Part shown: piece after piece, positions 1 through 11,289 of the stretch | Layout: each line of letters opens with the position of its first letter | Numbering within the stretch: the stretch's first letter is position 1 | Source of the DNA: Datura wrightii | Lineage: Eukaryota; Streptophyta; Magnoliopsida; Solanales; Solanaceae | Direction: 5' to 3' | Length of the DNA stretch: 64,000 nt | Assembly (NCBI GenBank): GCA_035772735.1 | Contig: JASDFA010000002.1 | Span: 6,944,001 to 7,008,000, forward strand | Position numbers and translations under genes: made by a program | The notes under the pieces: generated by a model | The model's database searches: none | What the model was told of the DNA's origin: nothing | What the model saw: the letters and a program-made list of their open reading frames with translations, nothing else

Positions 1-315
1 AACATACTCAGCTATAAAGAGTCCCTAACTGACTAAGGGAAACATTCTCAGCTATGGAGATCCCTGACTGACTAAGGGAAATATTCTTAGTGATAGAGAG
101 TCCCTGACTGACTAAGGGAAACATTCTCGGTTATGGAGAGCCCCTGACTGACTAAGGGAAACATTCTCATCTATGGAGATTCCCTGGCTGACTAAGGAAA
201 ACATGCTCGGTTATTGATAGTTCCTGACTCACTTAGGGAAACATTCTCGGCTATGGAGAGTCCCTAACTGACCTAGGGAAACATTCTCGGCTATGGAGAG
301 TCCCTGGCTGACTAG
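1..315. repeat. Tandem array, about 8 copies of a 40-bp unit
   Basis: Eight consecutive copies of a unit of about 40 bp run from the window edge. Each copy contains a variant of ACATTCTCGGCTATGGAGAG followed by TCCCTGACTGACTAAGGGA. Copies differ by a few substitutions and one or two by a 1-base indel. The array continues off the left edge, so its full length is unknown. It ends at the sequence CTGGCTGACTAGAACATG. No ORF runs through it. It may be a minisatellite expanded inside an LTR, because the sequence to its right resembles the AT-rich middle of the Tekay-type LTRs seen elsewhere in the window. Confidence 0.9.
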
Positions 316-854
316 AACATGAGGAGTACTGTTCTGATATTATACATCTGGTCTATGCTACTACAGCTAATCAGAAACATGACATTTATTTATTTCATCA
401 TACGACATTCATTTAGAAAGGATTAAGGCTACTTTGTAGTAAAAATAAGCCCAAACGTCTAAAGGATCTTTCTCATGCTTTATCATCATAATTCATATCG
501 TCATGGTACCAAATCATCATTTAATCCAAACCTTTTACCTTTACGAACATTAATAGATTCATATCATACTTTACACACCTCCACAACATTCAAGTTCCGA
601 GTTCATAACATATGACGTATAACATAGAGTCATGTAGGGTCCATAGGTCTAATTCACACTTTAGCATGTATACATTGATTCATACATTCTAATTTATGAA
701 AAAACCCGTGTACTCAACTCACACCTTAAACATGTAAAACGAGATCTGGTAGAAACATATATTTATTTCATGAAACCCATTTCAAAATTTACTCCAATTC
801 ATGAAGAAGATACGCTAATTATACCATTATTATAGGTTCACCTCATACCCAAAA
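316..854 (-). mobile_element. Probable left part of a minus-strand Tekay-type LTR, interrupted
   Basis: There is no gene here. The stretch is AT-rich and resembles the middle of the minus-strand Tekay LTRs at 18.1-18.9 kb and 25.4-26.2 kb, with strings of cat/atcat-rich sequence. It should be continuous with 3407-4448 once the solo LTR at 855-3406 is removed, because that solo LTR is bounded by a perfect 5-bp duplication. The left limit of the LTR is not identifiable because the tandem array takes over. Assignment rests on context and base composition more than on a clear alignment. Confidence 0.4.
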
Positions 855-3406
855 TGTCACACCCCACCTTGGGGGGTATGACGGGCACCTGGTGCCTACT
901 AGACCCTGGCTCTATTTCAAGAAACGAACCAGCTATATAGCGGCTGTAAATACAGCCCCCCGCCGATTAGGCTTATAGCCACCTACAATGCACAACAGCT
1001 AACCAGAAGGATGACATTATAATATGAAGTAACTGCTATTCACATTTGTGACCGACAAGGTCACTAACTATAACCAGAAGAAGGCCCCATGCAGCCATCA
1101 TCAACAACTAAACACATATATACATGCACGGCCCCACATGACCGGCTCCACCACCACAGGGAAACATCAGACTGCAAGCCTCTAGGAAGTAATAATAAAA
1201 TGGTCGGGACAGGGCCCCGACATACCCAAACTATAATCAAAAGGAAATAGGAACAACCTCCGACTGTCTAGCTCTAGAGGATAGGAGATGATAACTCTGG
1301 TGACTGGATCACGAGGGATCGACTCCTCGTCTATGTGTACCTGCAGGCAAGCAATGCAGCGCCCCCATGGGCGTCAGTACCACAGGTACTGAGCATGTAA
1401 AGCAAACTGAAATATACAACTGAAACGGGTAACAACAATAACATGACGTATAAGCAGGAAGTAGCTGAGTCTATCTGGCTGAGGATAACTGGGGAGAGTT
1501 TACCTATTCTGTAACTAAACTGGGCGTACCTGACGACGTGTCATCCTACTGTCTATCAGTATCTAATAGCATATATAGATATACATATAAATACACACAA
1601 TACCGGACAGACCCCCATAAGCCGGAAGGTGCCAACCAACAGAACAATCTATTTACCCCTACCCGGGTCTAAACTAACCAAAAATAAGTCACTCCACTCA
1701 TCTAATAACTGTGAGCTCCTCCTACCGGCCCCCTTGGGTACGTACCTCAGACCTTGGCCTCTGACAATGAACTATGTCTGAGTCCGAAGACTCCTGCCTC
1801 TGGGCTCAAGCGCTCAATGGGGTAATCTGCTGCTGTATCTGTGACTGAAACTGCCCCTGGGTGCAAACACGCAACAGGGTAATTTTATAAAAATCTGTAT
1901 CTGAAACTGTCCCCGGCCACAAGCGCACACAGAGTAGTCTGCCCTGTAAACAGGATAATCTGGCTTTGCGCAAAGTAAACTAAACTACCCCTGCAAGAAA
2001 GGTAATCTGGACCATATTATTATGGTGGTCAGCCATCATCGTCCTCTAGGCGGACGGCATCGCCCGGCTGGGGGAGGTATCTAAATCTGGTATCGACACA
2101 GCTATAACCCAGGGGCGGCGGGGATGCTAAAGGATGCCCACATGCCATAACAAGTCTCAACATGCAAAACACATACACAGCAAGCATGCTCAAATGAAAA
2201 ATACTAATCATATTCTCTTCTTTTATTTTAAGGCCATTCCGTATTAAACAACTGATGCTATATTCTGTTTTACACTGTTTCTGATTGCTGGGCTAACTGC
2301 TACCTGGCCTTTATCTGTTTATCTGATTATTGTTATCCGTGATCTGAAGCTATATCAGTTTCTAGAGCCATATCTATTTCTGGAGCTATATCTGTATCTG
2401 GAGCTTTATTGGTGTCCGGAGCTAATTCTATATCTGATTACTGATCTGAATATATCTGGATATAACTCAATAACATAGAACATGCCATCTATAACTGGAT
2501 ATAGCTCAATAATATAAAATGTGCCATCTATTACCAGATACAGTCTCAACAAATGTAATACTTACTATTTGTAATCTTGCTAATTCATTATACTGCTTTT
2601 ACAACTTCCATTATGGGTATTACGTAAGAACGTGCTGAGCTACTAGCGGATACCACATTACTATCTGAAATCATCTAACTATCTGTTATTCTGATTATCG
2701 CATGATACGTAATGATATACTAGCATGCTTGCTAGAAATTGTACTGAAATCGTTCCTGTACACTAGGTATCTGTTAATAGCCTTTATTCTATTTATTTTC
2801 TAGACTGTACTTCCTGTCTTGCCAAAAGAATAGCTTTACATACCTGGTTTTTGAGTACCCGACTGACCGATCTGATTTCCGTCGGTACTTCTGCTGTTTC
2901 TCCCAACTACATTCATATACATGTCAATTAGAACTAAATACATTAATATCCGGGAGAAATTATCACTTCTGATATATATTTATCCCAAGCTTAGACTTAT
3001 CAAAAAATGGTCGAAAACTCATTATTTCTCGATAGTCCAGAAGGGAAAAATGCTTATTGTAAGGCTAGGAACACATTGGTACTAATTTAAAGCAATTCTA
3101 TTTACTTTACCTCGGTAGCACGACGTTTCGCCGGCCAAATTTCACGAAACCAACTCCGTAGGATTGCTCTCTACAGCTTTATACCTCGGTATCTAAGCCG
3201 GAATGGAGTTTAGACCTTGTTCATAGAGTAATCGGAAGGAAATATATATATAAATGTTGTGGGTTTTGCCTTAACTTGGCTATACCCTCTGTTTTCTGGA
3301 AATTATTGTTATATTTGAAAAAAAACTGACTATCCCCATTTTTTTAAATCCCTTAACCAACATGTCATTAGGCTATTTATTTATTTAAAATTTACGGGGT
3401 GTAACA
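855..3406 (-). mobile_element. Solo LTR (Ty3/gypsy-type), 2552 bp, TSD CAAAA
   Basis: Read on the minus strand, the element starts TGTTACACCCCGTAAATTTT and ends GGTGGGGTGTGACA, so it has TG...CA termini. It is flanked by perfect 5-bp duplications CAAAA at 850-854 and 3407-3411. No primer-binding site, polypurine tract or coding region lies inside or next to it, so it is a solo LTR left by recombination between the two LTRs of a full element. Its 5' end and its 3' portion (TTAGCTGTTGTGCATTGTAG, GGGGGGCTGTATTTACAGCC) match the plus-strand LTRs beginning at 15641 and 60754, placing all three in one family. It contains short ORFs only, none protein-like. Confidence 0.88.
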
Positions 3407-4448
3407 CAAAAGATTCACATCGAAGACATAATGAAAACATATACATACCTCCCATTGGTCAAGCCCATAAGTTCTAATCCCATCTCAACATAGCTATCAA
3501 ATCATATATTCTAGGTTTTAAGAGAATTCTTACGATGTTCACATATTTTAGACATGGGTACAAGTTCGTGGTATGATTGTGTGAAAAATAATAAGATCCC
3601 AACCAAGTTTTAGGCTATCTCATGAAGGAAATTTGATAATCATGTAGTTTCACCATTAAGCACATAATTTAAGATATTAAAAAAATTCCATAAGCATATA
3701 TGAATTTTACTCCTAATGGGTCTTAGAATTCTTATAAGACATATAATAATCATTCATAAATTGAAACCATATACCTGATTAAGAGAAATCCTACTTGAAC
3801 TTGCACCTTGAAGCCTTGAGGAAACCCTTGTTGAATCCTTGATTCTTAAGAGAGAGGAGGAAGAAGAGTTTGAGAGTAATTTTTGATAGAATGAGGGTTT
3901 AGGATAGTTATCCCCTTAAGAACGTCCCATACCATACTCAAAATGATATAGTTTAGGAGTTAGAAATATAGGATTTTATGAAAATACCCCTAGAATAATG
4001 CAGGAAAATTCCACCTTCCAGTCCCCACGGGGCACTCCATGAGTCGTGGTGTAGGAAACGACTCATGGGGCCAAGTCGTGGAGTACACTAGATAAATCTC
4101 CTTTTGATGCTCTTCTCTCCCTACGGGTAGCTTGACGAGTCGTCAGGTGCACGACGACTTGTCCCTCCTTCCGTGGTCTCCATTGCCTCGTGCCCTCAAC
4201 ATTAGTCTCCAACATTCACCCAATGGCCGACTTAATGAGTCGTTGATTACCTAATGACTCGTTGGATCATCTATGGCCACTGGTCCAGGCTACACCTCTT
4301 GGCTGCTCCCCACGGGTCTGATCATGAGTCGTGGGGTCACCTAACGAGTTATCCCATGACTCGTTTTGTGGCAAAATTTTCCACCTTTTTTCTGAATACT
4401 TGCTTTAGGTATGGAATCTGATCCTAGAAACTTTTAGGGTGTTACATT
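3407..4448 (-). mobile_element. 5' part of a minus-strand Tekay-type LTR
   Basis: The right end, read on minus, is TGTAACACCCTAAAAGTTTC, matching the LTR starts at 12853, 19858 and 30637. The first several hundred bases (4020-4370) carry the CGACTCGTGG-type motif cluster found at the same place in the other Tekay LTRs. The block around 3770-3860 parallels 19100-19260 in the full-length element. The LTR abuts, at 4448/4449, the middle of a plus-strand integrase reading frame, so it appears to have inserted into that older element. No gene lies in it. Confidence 0.7.
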
Positions 4449-4971
4449 CAGCTTATAAAGGACAAGTTGAAAACAGCTCAAAGTCTCCAAAAGTCCTATG
4501 CGGATGTAAGGAGGAGGGAGCTTGAGTTTGAATTTAATGATTGGGTGTTTCTGAAGGTGTCTCCCATGAAGGGAGTGATGAGGTTCAGAAAGAATGGGAA
4601 ACTCAGCCACCGCTATGTTGGCCCATACAAGATTGTGAAACGTGTTGGCAAGGTGGCTTATGAGTTGGAGTTGACCTCAGAATTGAGTTCAGTGCATCCG
4701 GTGTTCCATGCATCCCTTTAAAAGAAGTGCTTGAGTGATCTGGCTTTGGTTGATCCGATGGATAGCTTAGGAGTGAAGGATAGCCTTAGCTATAAGGAGG
4801 TTCCGGTGGAAATACTTGATCGTCAAGTTCAAAAGCTAAGAAATAAAGAAGTAGCCTTAGTTAAGATTTTGTGAAGGAACCAGCATGTTCAGGGAGCTAT
4901 GTGGTAAGCCGAAGCAGATATGATTGTTAAATACCCACAATCTATTCCCTCCCGACTCAGTTTCATCTTGA
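4449..4971 (+). pseudogene. Tekay-type pol 3' end: integrase C-terminus and chromodomain (broken)
   Basis: The fragment encodes the end of a Ty3/gypsy chromovirus polyprotein. The integrase C-terminal module is clear (FNDWVFLKVSPMKGVMRF, then HRYVGPYKIVKRVGKVAYEL, then SSVHPVFHASL). It is followed by the chromodomain region (VEILDRQVQKLRNKEVALVK, then RNQHVQGAMW), which in live elements steers integration to marked chromatin. The frame is interrupted by TAA at 4719-4721, TGA near 4873 and TAA near 4905, and ends at TGA 4969-4971. Everything upstream is missing because a minus-strand LTR was inserted at 4449. The 3' UTR runs to a polypurine tract (AAAGGGGAGA, 5204-5213) just before the LTR. 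It is a dead remnant. Confidence 0.85.
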
Positions 4972-5216
4972 GGTATCAGTTTCCTCCCTAGTACTCTATT
5001 TAGTTTCATGTTCAGTTCATGTCCTCCAATTTCTTCCATGTCAATGTATGTATATGTGATTCATGAATTCATTTCAATTATGTATTTCAGTTCGGAGTCA
5101 GTCACTTCGTTAGTTTTCAACTGTAAATGTTCAGTATTTGATAGGATAATTGCATTTCTCAGCTTTTCAGTATGTTTATTCACATTCGAGGATGAATGTT
5201 CCCAAAGGGGAGATAT

Positions 5217-7279
5217 TGTAATATCCCGAAAGCCCTAAGATCAGACTCGAGGGTTGAAATAGAGAAATTAGGATTTTCTGTAGTAGGTAACAAGATGAGT
5301 CATCTAGTGACCTGTGAGGTGCACCACGGGTGATGCCACGAGTCGTGGTCAGGACCATGAATCATTAGGTCACTCGTTGTCAGAGGTCAGCTTGATATGG
5401 AAAATTTGGGCAGTGTAGATCATGAATTGGTCACCACGAGTTGTTTGGTACACCACAAGTTGTGGTGTCTCTCATGGTGACCCTCGAAAGATAAGTTCCA
5501 GTGTTGGCCACAAATGCAGACCATGAGTCGTGGTGTCGGCGATGGGTCATCCAGTCCCTCGTTGGGACTGGAAGTGTGGATTTTCCTGCGAATATACTAA
5601 GGGATTTTCCATAATTCCTAATTTCCTAAGGCGTAAACTATGATGTTTTAAGCTCAGTTAGGATTGTTTTAAGAGGGTTTAGCTCATTCTTAATCACTCC
5701 TCTCCATCCATGCAAGACTAGAAGGTTCCTAAGGGTGATCAGGGCTAAAATCTATCAATTCTCCTTCAATTTCCTTTGGGCATTCAAGGAACAGTGAAAG
5801 ATCAACTTACCCAGGTATGTTAGGCTATGAATGATAGTTCCTTTTACTCTCATGCTCAAAATTCTTCTCCATTCCATGAATCTCACTTCTAGATTTAAGT
5901 TTCATGATCTTATAGTGTTTATCCCAATTCTTGTGAAATCCTCTATGATCTATCTGTGGGTTAATTCCCTTCATGTATCAAATCATGTATTATGACCTAT
6001 GGACATATTATATAACTATGTTTTATTATAAATCTATGTTTCAAATTTAATTGAATTATGCCCAATTGTACATGCTTCATGAAAAGTCTAGTTATGATTC
6101 TGTTATGATTTTGATCTTATCAAGTCTAAATTATGATTTATGATTTATGTATGAATTCTCTTCAAGCATTCATCATGGATTTATGAATGTCAAGTATATA
6201 CATGTTTTACAAGTACAGATGGATTTCATAATTTATGAATTTATGACTCTTGGCCAACTCATGGGCTCTTATTCATGGAAAATCATGTATTTCAAGTATG
6301 ATCAAGTATCTTATGTTGTATGTGGCCATGAACTACATGAATGATTTATGATTATGATATGAACTTCATGTGCATGTTTTCGGAAGCAGTGTCCAACACC
6401 GAGTAGACCCCGCGTTCAGGTAAACCCGTGGTCTCCGAACTACGTGCCACCATAGGTTCATATATATATAAATGTTGATGTTATTGGATCTCTGTGATAT
6501 CACATAATGCACGTCCCTTGCCTAGAAAGCCTGGGACGGCTCTGCCTATTTGAGCGAGATAGTTGGAGCATCATGTAAGCTCTATCATAATGATGTCAGT
6601 TATGTTGAGTCCTACCATTGCTCCTCATTATTTATGCATTGTCCAGTTATATTATTTTGGCTCAAGTCATATTTTATAAAGTTTTCTCTTATGATTATGA
6701 TTATGATTGCTTTACGAATGGTTTGAAAACCTTGAGCCTTATGTTTATATTATGATATTTACTTTAAGATCATGTTGTCCTACTCTTATGAACTCTTATG
6801 TATTTTAACTGTCTGATTTATTTTCCTTGCATACTCAGTACATTCCAAGTACTGACCGTATACTCTATGCCATGTTGTTTCATGATATAGGCTCTGACAT
6901 TCAAGTTCAGCCCCACCATTAGCCGATTCTTAAAGTTTGCATCCCTCAGCCAGTATTCGTGAGTCCTCATCCTTCGAGGATATTTATTTATCTGTAGTTA
7001 TGTTCTTTTAGTTATAGATTTTTTTGGAGCTAGTTGGGGATATTTTCCCATCAACTCAACACTTATGTTAGAGGCTATTAAGACATTATATAGAAAAAGC
7101 TTGTCATTTTTGATTCGTTATTAGCTTGATATGTATGCAGACTTCCGTTATTATGTATGTTTGACTTCCACTTATTTATGTTGATTTTTATATATCATGT
7201 TCATTCCATGAGTCGACTTGGAGCTTCTTAGGATTCTTTGTCCCGTGTCTCGATCTAGGCCTATGTTCGGGTACCAACA
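5217..7279 (+). mobile_element. 3' LTR of the truncated plus-strand Tekay element
   Basis: It starts TGTAATATCCCGAAAGCCCT directly after a polypurine tract (5204-5213) and ends near GTTCGGGTACCAACA. Internal landmarks shared with the other Tekay LTRs include the CGAGTCGTGG motif cluster (5290-5570), the block GCATACTCAGTACATTCCAA near 6830, the phrase GTGAGTCCTCATCCTTCGAG near 6959, and the terminal block GTCCCGTGTCTCGATCTAGG. The length is about 2063 bp. Its final bases normally read TGACA; here they are CAACA, while the duplicated copy at 9252 still reads TGACA. No gene lies inside; the short ORFs are chance. Confidence 0.85.
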
Positions 7280-7489
7280 TTAACTTTCTCACAACCGCGA
7301 CTCAAGTATTAATTGAAAGTTGATAGTTTCAAGTCTTTTCTATAATTTCCTTTTTCTAATCTCTACTTATCTACATTCAAGCAAGTAGAGAATACATGCG
7401 AGTTCTAACATTACGCATTGTTAGGAAACAATAATAACGGGAAAGACAATACACGCATTTGTGTTGGTTTAGAATCACTTTGTGTTAAC
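7098..7489. repeat. Direct repeat copy 1 (about 392 bp)
   Basis: This segment holds the last ~180 bp of the Tekay 3' LTR plus ~210 bp of its downstream flank. It is repeated nearly identically at 9072-9465. Shared landmarks are GCTTGATATGTATGCAG, GTCTCGATCTAGGCCTATG, GCGACTCAAGTATTAATTG and AGAATCACTTTGTGTTAAC. The two copies differ at a modest number of bases and small indels. The segment between them is an Athila-type LTR in minus orientation. Confidence 0.9.
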
Positions 7490-9072
7490 TTTTGCACTCC
7501 AGCACACTCGCAAGCGTATGCGGTCGTACAAGTAATACAGTGGCCCTTTTTAAGAGCCGGATGTCGAACCCACAGGGACTAGACCAATTCAGCAAATTAT
7601 GAAGTTCAAGTGTATGATTAACCTTCACAAGTGTTGATTGTAGAAGTTCTCGGTAAATTACAATTATGTTTTGGGGTGGTCACAAAACAATCTGGAAACA
7701 ATATGAGAAGCAACTAGAGCTAAAGCCAGATAATTATGCAATGCTACACTTGTAATGGTTCACGTATGAAATTGTCAATAGTTGTCTCACATAGTTGGAA
7801 AATGTGATGTTCATGGTCTCTCGATCCTCTAAACACGACAACTAGCTTCACAACTACATCGTTGAGTGGGGATGTGACATCCTAGTTCATGGGCAATTCA
7901 ACTACATGGATGTGGTTTACGGGGTTTGTGCTCTTGATTAGGGACTTTCGTACCTCTAATCATTTAACCTAACTTAGCTTCACAACTACTTCTACAAGTG
8001 GTGGAGTGACAATTCTAAGCCGGTGTCTTGCTATCATCCTGTTTTATCAACCAAGCAAGGCAAAATAGGTATAATTTCTATCCTAACTACGAATCCTACC
8101 GTAAGATGAGAACTTGCTCCCTACATTCTCTTGTTCTAGCCTAGGGTTACTCTCTCAAGCTTTTACCTAGCTTAACATGTATGTTTTCATGGTGATCAAG
8201 AATAAAAACAACCATAATAAAAAATGTAAGACAAAACAACAATTAACAACTTAAACCAAAACGAATTCATGCATTACAATCATATCACGTGACCTCAACC
8301 CTAGGGGAAGGGTTTTAGCCGCTCATGTTCGGAAAATCATTAAAGTAGAGTACTTACAAGAATAGGTAAAAGAGAATGTAAAATTAGTGAACCCTAGGTG
8401 AGTTCTTCACTTCTCCGTTCGCTCCTCTATGGTTTTCAGAAAATATTTTGTGACAAATGATTTTAGAAGCTAAGGGTTTAATTTATAGTAAATAGGAAAT
8501 TTGCAATTTTTGGCCTGTCATGGAATGGCTCTGTGGCACGGAGGTGAATGCGCCAATTTGCCTCCATGCCACGGAGGTAACGCGGACACCCACTGGAAAT
8601 TTCATCCTCGGAAGGTCTTGCACGAAGTGCCTGCGCGACACACGGTGTGGCACGGAGCTCCTCTTCACGCGATGGCCAGCGTGACACGGCCTGCGGCGCG
8701 CAGCAGTTCCTGGTGTGGCACGGATGCTGGCGTGCAGGCACCTTGGAGGGCAGCATTTCGCGCGCATGGCCTTGGCGTGGAATGGCACTGGGCGTGGCAC
8801 ACGCACAGTGTGGCACGCTTCCTGGCGTGGCCAGCCTTGCCATGGCATGTTTTCTTGCCATCTTTTGTAATTTACTTCCAACTCCATTCCATCACTTCAC
8901 CCATCATTAGTTAGTCCCTCATATGCATTTTACACCTACAAAACAAGGACTAATCATGTTGGTTAGTGCATACCAAAATTTACACAAAATCACATAAGAA
9001 TGTAAGTGTATAATTAGACAACCTGACTAAATTAAGCTATAAAATAGCACTAGGGCACGTAATTTTGCTGCA
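7490..9072 (-). mobile_element. Athila-type LTR, minus strand, between direct repeats
   Basis: Read on minus, the segment starts TGCAGCAAAATTACGTGCCC and ends at about GTGCTGGAGTGCA. The end block (on plus: CGCAAGCGTATGCGGTCGTA, AAGTAATACAGTGGCCC, TCGAACCCACAGGGACTAG) parallels the terminal block of the Athila-like LTR at 46665-48090. The start block shares ACTAACCAACATGATTAG with it. A GC-rich region at 8500-8860 is full of GTGGCACGGAGG-like inverted motifs. A TATA-like CTATAAATTA on minus near 8485 lies immediately downstream of that region, the same order as in the other Athila-type LTR. No internal region is attached, so it behaves like a solo LTR. The flanks are a ~392-bp direct repeat, not a clean 5-bp TSD. 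Overlapping ORFs in the GC-rich part on both strands are not genes. Confidence 0.7.
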
Positions 9073-9465
9073 GCTTGTCATTTTTGATTCGATATTAGCT
9101 TGATATGTATGCAGGCTTCCATTATTATGTATGTTTGACTTCCACTTATTTATGTTGAGCTTTATATATCATGTTCATTCCATGAGTCAACTTGGAGCTT
9201 CTTGAGATTCTTGTCCCGTGTCTCGATCTAGGCCTATGTTCGGGTACTGACATTAACTTTCTCATGACCGCGACTCAAGTATTAATTGAAAGTTGATACT
9301 TTCAAGCCTTTGATGTAATTTCCTTTTGCTAATCTCTACTTATCTAGATTCATGCAAGTAGAGAATACAGGTGAGTTCTCACATTACGCACTGTTAGGAA
9401 ACAATTCTAATGACGGGAAAGACAATACACGCATTTGTATAGGTTTAGAATCACTTTGTGTTAAC
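9072..9465. repeat. Direct repeat copy 2 (about 392 bp)
   Basis: This is the second copy of the 7098-7489 segment. It includes a Tekay LTR end that reads GGGTACTGACA (end at 9252) followed by TTAACTTTCTCATGACCGCG, the same flank as the first copy. It ends at the shared TTTGTGTTAAC, after which the sequence CCTACTTTGTTATTCC resumes. Confidence 0.9.
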
Positions 9466-10396
9466 CCTACTTTGTTATTCCACAATGGTTCCCACAACCC
9501 TGGTTGTGGCATTTAGCTACTCATATTTATAATAACGAATTTAGAAAAAATGGAAGAAATCATAATTATAGATTTATAATATTGAAAGAATTATACCCCA
9601 AGTCTCAATTGCAAAATTAATCTTCAAAATCAAGAACACACTGATGAAATAATGTAGTTCAAATATCACCACTCAATTCGGTCTCTAAGAATTGTTATGA
9701 AACTCACCAAATACCGTAATACTGGTCTAACAATAATAATGAAATAAAAAATACTAGGAAATTATTTATACAATCATTAAAATCCTTCCCTAAATTAACA
9801 AGACATGCAGTGTTGGGATGGCCTATGAGTCGTAGAAGGATGCTATAAGTCATGGTCAGTGGTCGTAACATGGCTGCAGCATTTGATCTCCTCAGGTACG
9901 GGTGCCTAGTACGACTAATGATAGGTCATTATGAGTCGTACCCATCATCCATGGTCAGGACTTTTGAATCTTCATATCTCCAATCTTTAAAGCATGGACC
10001 CTCACTACGCGTCGTTCTATGCTTGTAGAACTTGTAGTATCCACTCATTCCTCGAAGATGTCAATTGGCTGGTTCTCTTCTTCTAGCTATGAGCCTTTAG
10101 TATTCGTACCATGATGTTAAGACTAGTGATGCCCTGCCGTACTCTAAGGTTTTACACTAGAGAATTCTCTTAATGTTTGTCACCGACACTAGAAAAGACT
10201 CGTACCCAGATGGTACAGTTTGTATTGTGGCCCATACGAAGTCTTTTTCTGCCCTTTTGTACTTTTTTTCACCAATCCAACTCCCGAAACTGAGTCCCTA
10301 CAACAACAACAAACATACCTTAACCATATAAACACACATAAGTACTATCATATTTCTTTCTTTTTAAGTATCAAAAGCTCCATAAAACCACAACAT
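9466..10396. other. No gene recognised; diverged repeat sequence
   Basis: No protein-like ORF is visible. The part near 9820-9990 has several GAGTCGT/CATGGTCA motifs like those in the start of Tekay LTRs, so at least part is probably a diverged LTR fragment. The right end joins abruptly to the middle of a reverse transcriptase at about 10397. The short ORF at 10220-10453 is mostly non-coding sequence that reads into the RT fragment. Confidence 0.5.
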
Positions 10397-11250
10397 ATCA
10401 AAGAGCATGCTACTCATTTGAGGATTGTCTTACATACTCTTAAGGACCGTTAGCTGTTTGCTAAGTTTAGCAAGTGTGAGTCTTGGCTGAAGTCAGTTGC
10501 GTTTCTTGGGCATATGGTTTCTATTGATGGTGTGCAGGTGGACTCTCAAATGATTGAGGCAATAAAGAATTGGACTAGACTTGTTATTTCTATAGATATT
10601 AGAAGCTTTTTTGGTTTAGAAGGCTACTACAGGAGGTTTGAAGAGAGATTTTCATCTATTGTTGCACCTTTGACCCAAAATGACTCAGAAGAAGGTAAAA
10701 TTCAAGTTGTTCGATACTTGTGGTAAGAGCATTCAGGATTTAATGGATCGACTCATTTCTGCTTTGATCTTGACCCTACCTGGGGATGCGAATGGCTTTG
10801 TAATGTATTATGATTCCTCTAGAGTTAGCCTAAGGTGTGTGTTGATATAGCAAAAGAAGGTCATCACTTATGCTTCGAGACAACTTCAGACTCATGAGAA
10901 GAATTACCTGCTACATGACCTTGAGTTAGCGGCGGTGTTTGCCTTAAGAATTCAGAGGCACTATTTGTATGGAGTACATGTGGATGTGTTCCATAAGAGC
11001 CTTCAGTATGTATTTACTCAAAAGGACCTAAATTTGTCATAAAGGAGATGGCTTGAGATTCTCAATGATTATAACATAAGTTTCCTTTATCATCTAGGGG
11101 TGGCAGCTGCACTTAGCAAGTTGTCTATAGGGAGTGTAGCTCATGTGGAGGATGAGAAGAAAGAGTTGGCTAAAGATGTCCATATGCTTGCTTGCTTAGG
11201 GGTTCTCTTTACGAATTTAGCAGATAGTGGTGTCATCGTTCAAATAGTTT
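10397..11250 (+). pseudogene. Tekay-type RT 3' part and RNase H (broken)
   Basis: The sequence starts inside the reverse transcriptase just after the catalytic DD region (KEHATHLRIVLHTLKDR) and continues through the RT thumb (KFSKCESW, VAFLGHMVS, IRSFFGLEGYYRRF). RNase H follows from about 10800, with the motifs corresponding to YYDSSRVSLRC, ASRQLQTHEKNY and DLELAAVF. The 5' end of the element (LTR, gag, protease, most of RT) is absent. The frame is broken repeatedly: a stop follows LKDR at ~10451, VRYLW ends in TAA at 10724-10726, a TAG follows VLI near 10848, and the VFTDHKS block is reduced to VFHKS near 10990. It is a non-functional copy, more degraded than the element at 17.7-27.1 kb. 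Confidence 0.85.
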
Positions 11251-11289
11251 GGAGTTTTCATTGGTGATAGAAGAAAAGCCGAAGCAAGA

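Noticed and set aside
1..315. Possible CRISPR array
   Set aside because: The units are contiguous 40-bp tandem copies without unique spacers, and the window is plant nuclear DNA.
8478..8914. Four overlapping ORFs of 87-137 codons on both strands
   Set aside because: They arise because the GC-rich inverted repeats of an Athila-type LTR lack stop codons in several frames. Composition follows the repeat, no domain is visible and both strands are equally open.
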